Positions 63,801 through 64,000 of a DNA stretch of 64,000 bases are shown in pieces. Positions within the stretch are counted from its first letter, which is position 1, and every line of letters begins with the position of its first letter. The notes below the pieces were generated by a model. It saw only the letters and a program-made list of their open reading frames with translations, did no database searches and had not been told where the DNA came from. The translations under genes and the position numbers were made by a program. Source of the stretch: Aliirhizobium wenxiniae (GTDB taxonomy: Bacteria; Pseudomonadota; Alphaproteobacteria; Rhizobiales; Rhizobiaceae); NCBI RefSeq assembly GCF_019511445.1, contig NZ_JAEUAN010000024.1:37642-101641 (forward strand), in the 5' to 3' direction.

Positions 63801-64000
63801 GACCTTCAATTCGCCGCCATTGTCCTGCGCAGGGTTGAGATTGACGGTGAAAGTGCCATTGCCGGCGACCGTGCCGGTGCCGAGGACCACGCCATTTGCG
63901 TCGCGTACCGTGACGGTCGCGCCCGGCTCGCCTCGGCCCGTGAGTACTGTTCCGGCGTCATTGACGTCGAGAGAGGTCGGGGCGTCGGGGGCAGTAAGGT
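57837..64000 (-). CDS. Giant Ig-like repeat surface protein, type I secretion substrate (N-terminus outside window)
   Basis: The frame stays open from its stop at 57837 to the window end, at least 2,050 residues; the GTG at 63890 is not a start, since the reading continues in the same repeat pattern. Nineteen Ig-like units of 84-85 residues (Big_6/Bap-type), with consensus PDAPTNL...LTGxGEPGATVTVTNAAG...GTGTV...GTFSITLSPAQ...GGxL.VVLTDAAGN, fill 59160-64000. A distinct C-terminal region follows, with a jelly-roll-like domain, a VCBS-like segment (FGTLVFNADGSYIYTP) and an Asp/Ser/Thr-rich tail ending TPRLPVV that probably carries the secretion signal. No RTX nonapeptides are visible. Expected role: biofilm or surface adhesion. 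Downstream genes encode its exporter and adaptor. Confidence 0.92.
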   Translation of the reverse strand, partial: LTAPDAPTSLDVNDAGTVLTGRGEPGATVTVRDANGVVLGTGTVAGNGTFTVNLNPAQDNGGELKVVQQDAAGNVSDPATVTLEDDQSPAAPTNLAVSDNGLVLSGRGEPGTKVTVTDAAGDVIGEDTVDPDGTFSVELDPAQLDGGELDVVLTDAAGNASTPGTVLAPDPDAPPAPTDIDINGTGTILTGEGQAGATVRVTNAAGATIGTGTVLGDGSFSITLSPAQIDGSEVRVTQTNAGGTSQPALTLSPDLIDPTAPTNLAVNDTGTTLTGRGEPGTTVTVTNAAGDTVGTGTVMGNGTFTITLTPAQTDGGNLTVILEDGGDNTSPPATVATPDLIAPAAPTGVTVSGDGSQLSGQGEAGATITVRDANGVVIGTGTAGSTGAFTIDLSPAQDNGGLVRVVQQDAAGNPSPIVTVTSPDTTGPDAASDLNVNDTGTVLTGRGEPGATVTITNEAGDTIGTGTVAQNGTFSIGLTPPQTDGGDLQVILTDAGGNPSDPTITPSPDLIGPDAPTGITVGTGGTTLTGQGEPGATVTVTNEAGQVVGTGTVGPTGEISIPLNPAQTAGGDLTVVLEDESGNPSTPVTVTAPDTLEPDQPGNLTVNTAGTILTGTGEIGTTVTVTNAAGQPVGTGTVGPDGTFTIGLSPAQTDGGNLSVTLEDESGNVSDPGTVPTTDTTPPAAPGGLVVEEGGTTLTGTGEPGATVTVTNAAGQPVGTTTVEEDGSFSVTLNPAQIDGGNLQVVQTDEGGNPSAPGVIASVDETPPALPTNLSVNADGTQITGRGEPGSDVTVRNAAGQVVATGEVEANGTFTITLSPAQNDGTGLQVTLADGSNNETDPVPVTTPDIVAPGAPTGLEPSPDRSELFGEGEPGATVTVTDADGVVVGTGTVGDDGTFLIPLTPPQTDAGELNVTLTDAAGNTSPETTLSIDDIQPPAPPTELVVSDDGLTLTGVGEPGTEVTVTGPGSVFLGSATVGPDGTFTVPLNAEQINGEELEVVLEDAAGNISDPATVFAPDPDAPPAPTNLDVIDDGNTLTGEGLAGTNITVKNAAGETVGTGTVDVDGTFSITLSPAQNDGGNLQVTLSNVAGTSQPGTVATDDLTAPDAPTNLSVNATGTTISGKGEPGAQVTITDAQGNEITTGTVGANGNFSITLNPARNDGGSLNVVLTDAAGNDSDPGTATTPDLTPPDAPTNLVVTTNGLQLTGAGEAGTTVTVTADGVIVGTGTVGSGGTFTVTLNPPQVDGTELEVTLTDAAGNVSDPETTSTLDTTAPDAPTNLILDGNGIDLTGEGEPGAAITVRNTAGQIVGTGTVDPDGTFSVTLSPAQVDGGDLSVVLTDAADNTSLPGTVTSQDETGPEPPTSLVVNSSGTLIGGGGEPGSTVTVTNAAGQVVGTGTVASDGTFSIGLSPSQVNGGELDVVLTDSAGNESDVASVNSPDLVPPTAPAGLDVNDTGTALTGNGEPGATVRVTNADGILVGTAVVGGNGTFTVTLSPAQADGRDLTVIQTDAANNPSPAATTDTPDLLPPDAPEDLAVSPAGTELTGTGEPGATITVTGTGGAVIGTGTVAANGTFSVGLSPAQVNGQELDVVQRDAAGNTSSPASTTAPGVDFALTNATDTAILDQTITRQNEAAPSAASATVTALLALSIGNLATVNLGQGNNPVVNFNLSGNTNSVDLDLRIGGLINVGLLSNYSVIIERWNGTAWVRGDYGTDNVDNGILRLNLLGSPTGEITLTDLDSGQYRATLVPNPGVTLGVGTVREISVTATDQVENVQISVGERAEGNFIDAAATGNTDDLRIAEIEFNGVTHTLVNGTVTVEGAFGTLVFNADGSYIYTPHTTVTVDSTDQFTVVVVDPVTGNELSSDLTIDVDVQDTSTMMMASASDEMSSFALADDGGGSDVTDSPDDNARTTAENDTSSDNPDAPDPDISATDTTVTDDTTSDAALADGSDTTPEQQEPVELALNADDGLSLLVQGGEEVDLSALDNLTGDTSVDVGGGDGTGLDISANVDLSNAVDAVVDLVETPPLDPFEPLSQDDDLATPRLPVV
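59160..64000. repeat. Tandem Ig-domain array, about 255-bp period, 19 units visible
   Basis: Protein units of 84-85 residues repeat without gaps; DNA identity between units is modest, so selection on protein rather than recent copying shapes most of them. Two special units, each following an APDPDAPPAPT linker and carrying AGTSQP/AGGTSQP, lie ten units apart (about 60680-60935 and 63230-63487). Confidence 0.88.

Noticed and set aside
63890..63892. GTG at 63890 as the start of the adhesin
   Set aside because: The same frame continues upstream to the window end with the Ig-unit pattern (GRGEPGATVTVRDANGVVLGTG), so the real start is outside.
59160..64000. The tandem array as a CRISPR or satellite repeat
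   Set aside because: The period is about 255 bp in one open frame with protein-level conservation of Ig-like domains; there are no short identical repeats with spacers.

Overview
The window is high-GC alphaproteobacterial DNA. The dense transporter and catabolic operons, the gene styles (UgpC/PotA-type ATPases, HAAT and TRAP uptake systems, uxaC/uxaA, fused pntA, LytS/LytR with CstA) and the short mosaic repeats between genes point to a Rhizobiaceae member (Rhizobium/Neorhizobium/Agrobacterium group). I see no rRNA, tRNA, CRISPR array, transposase or origin. I cannot tell chromosome from megaplasmid.

Layout. 1-4776 (+): tail of a sugar ABC importer (permease end, ATPase), then an FGGY kinase carrying the TCSLV motif of D-ribulokinases and a fucose/arabinose-isomerase-like protein, probably a pentose route to ribulose 5-phosphate. 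5015-12528 (-): a branched-chain-amino-acid-type ABC importer (binding protein, two ATPases, two permeases) with a GMC oxidoreductase and a 3-hydroxyisobutyrate-dehydrogenase-like enzyme; mosaic repeats sit between its genes and a LysR regulator (12715) is divergent. 13654-24714: a Zn alcohol dehydrogenase, then a compact system made of a hydantoinase/oxoprolinase-like protein, a DUF917 (thiohydantoin desulfurase family) protein, an AroM-LuxR fusion regulator, a free AroM protein and a four-gene Dpp-type importer. A 20-bp site, 18/20 conserved, lies the same distance upstream of both outward-facing transcription units.

25053-34416: an SDR gene (+), then a seven-gene minus-strand operon: spermidine/putrescine-type ABC importer, serine hydrolase, YtcJ-type amidohydrolase and Ldh-family dehydrogenase, with a cupin gene divergent. 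34576-42419: hexuronate use, with uronate isomerase and a TRAP transporter (-), and a GntR/FCD regulator with altronate dehydratase (+), separated by about 1 kb of non-coding DNA. 42687-47259: LytTR response regulator, CstA-family transporter and LytS-type sensor kinase, a BtsSR/BtsT-like nutrient-sensing set. 47626-50666: NAD(P) transhydrogenase pntA-pntB. 50989-52467: an amidase.

52620-64000 (-): a type I secretion locus. A giant Ig-like repeat protein (19 units of about 85 residues visible, N-terminus beyond the window) is followed by its ABC exporter, its HlyD-type adaptor and a 566-residue protein of unknown function that looks like an alpha/alpha toroid.

Most novel: the AroM-LuxR system. 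The regulator fuses a racemase-fold AroM domain to a DNA-binding domain and has Ser at both positions where its free-standing neighbour has Cys. Together with the paired 20-bp sites this suggests a substrate analogue sensor controlling uptake and breakdown of a hydantoin-like compound; that interpretation is inference.
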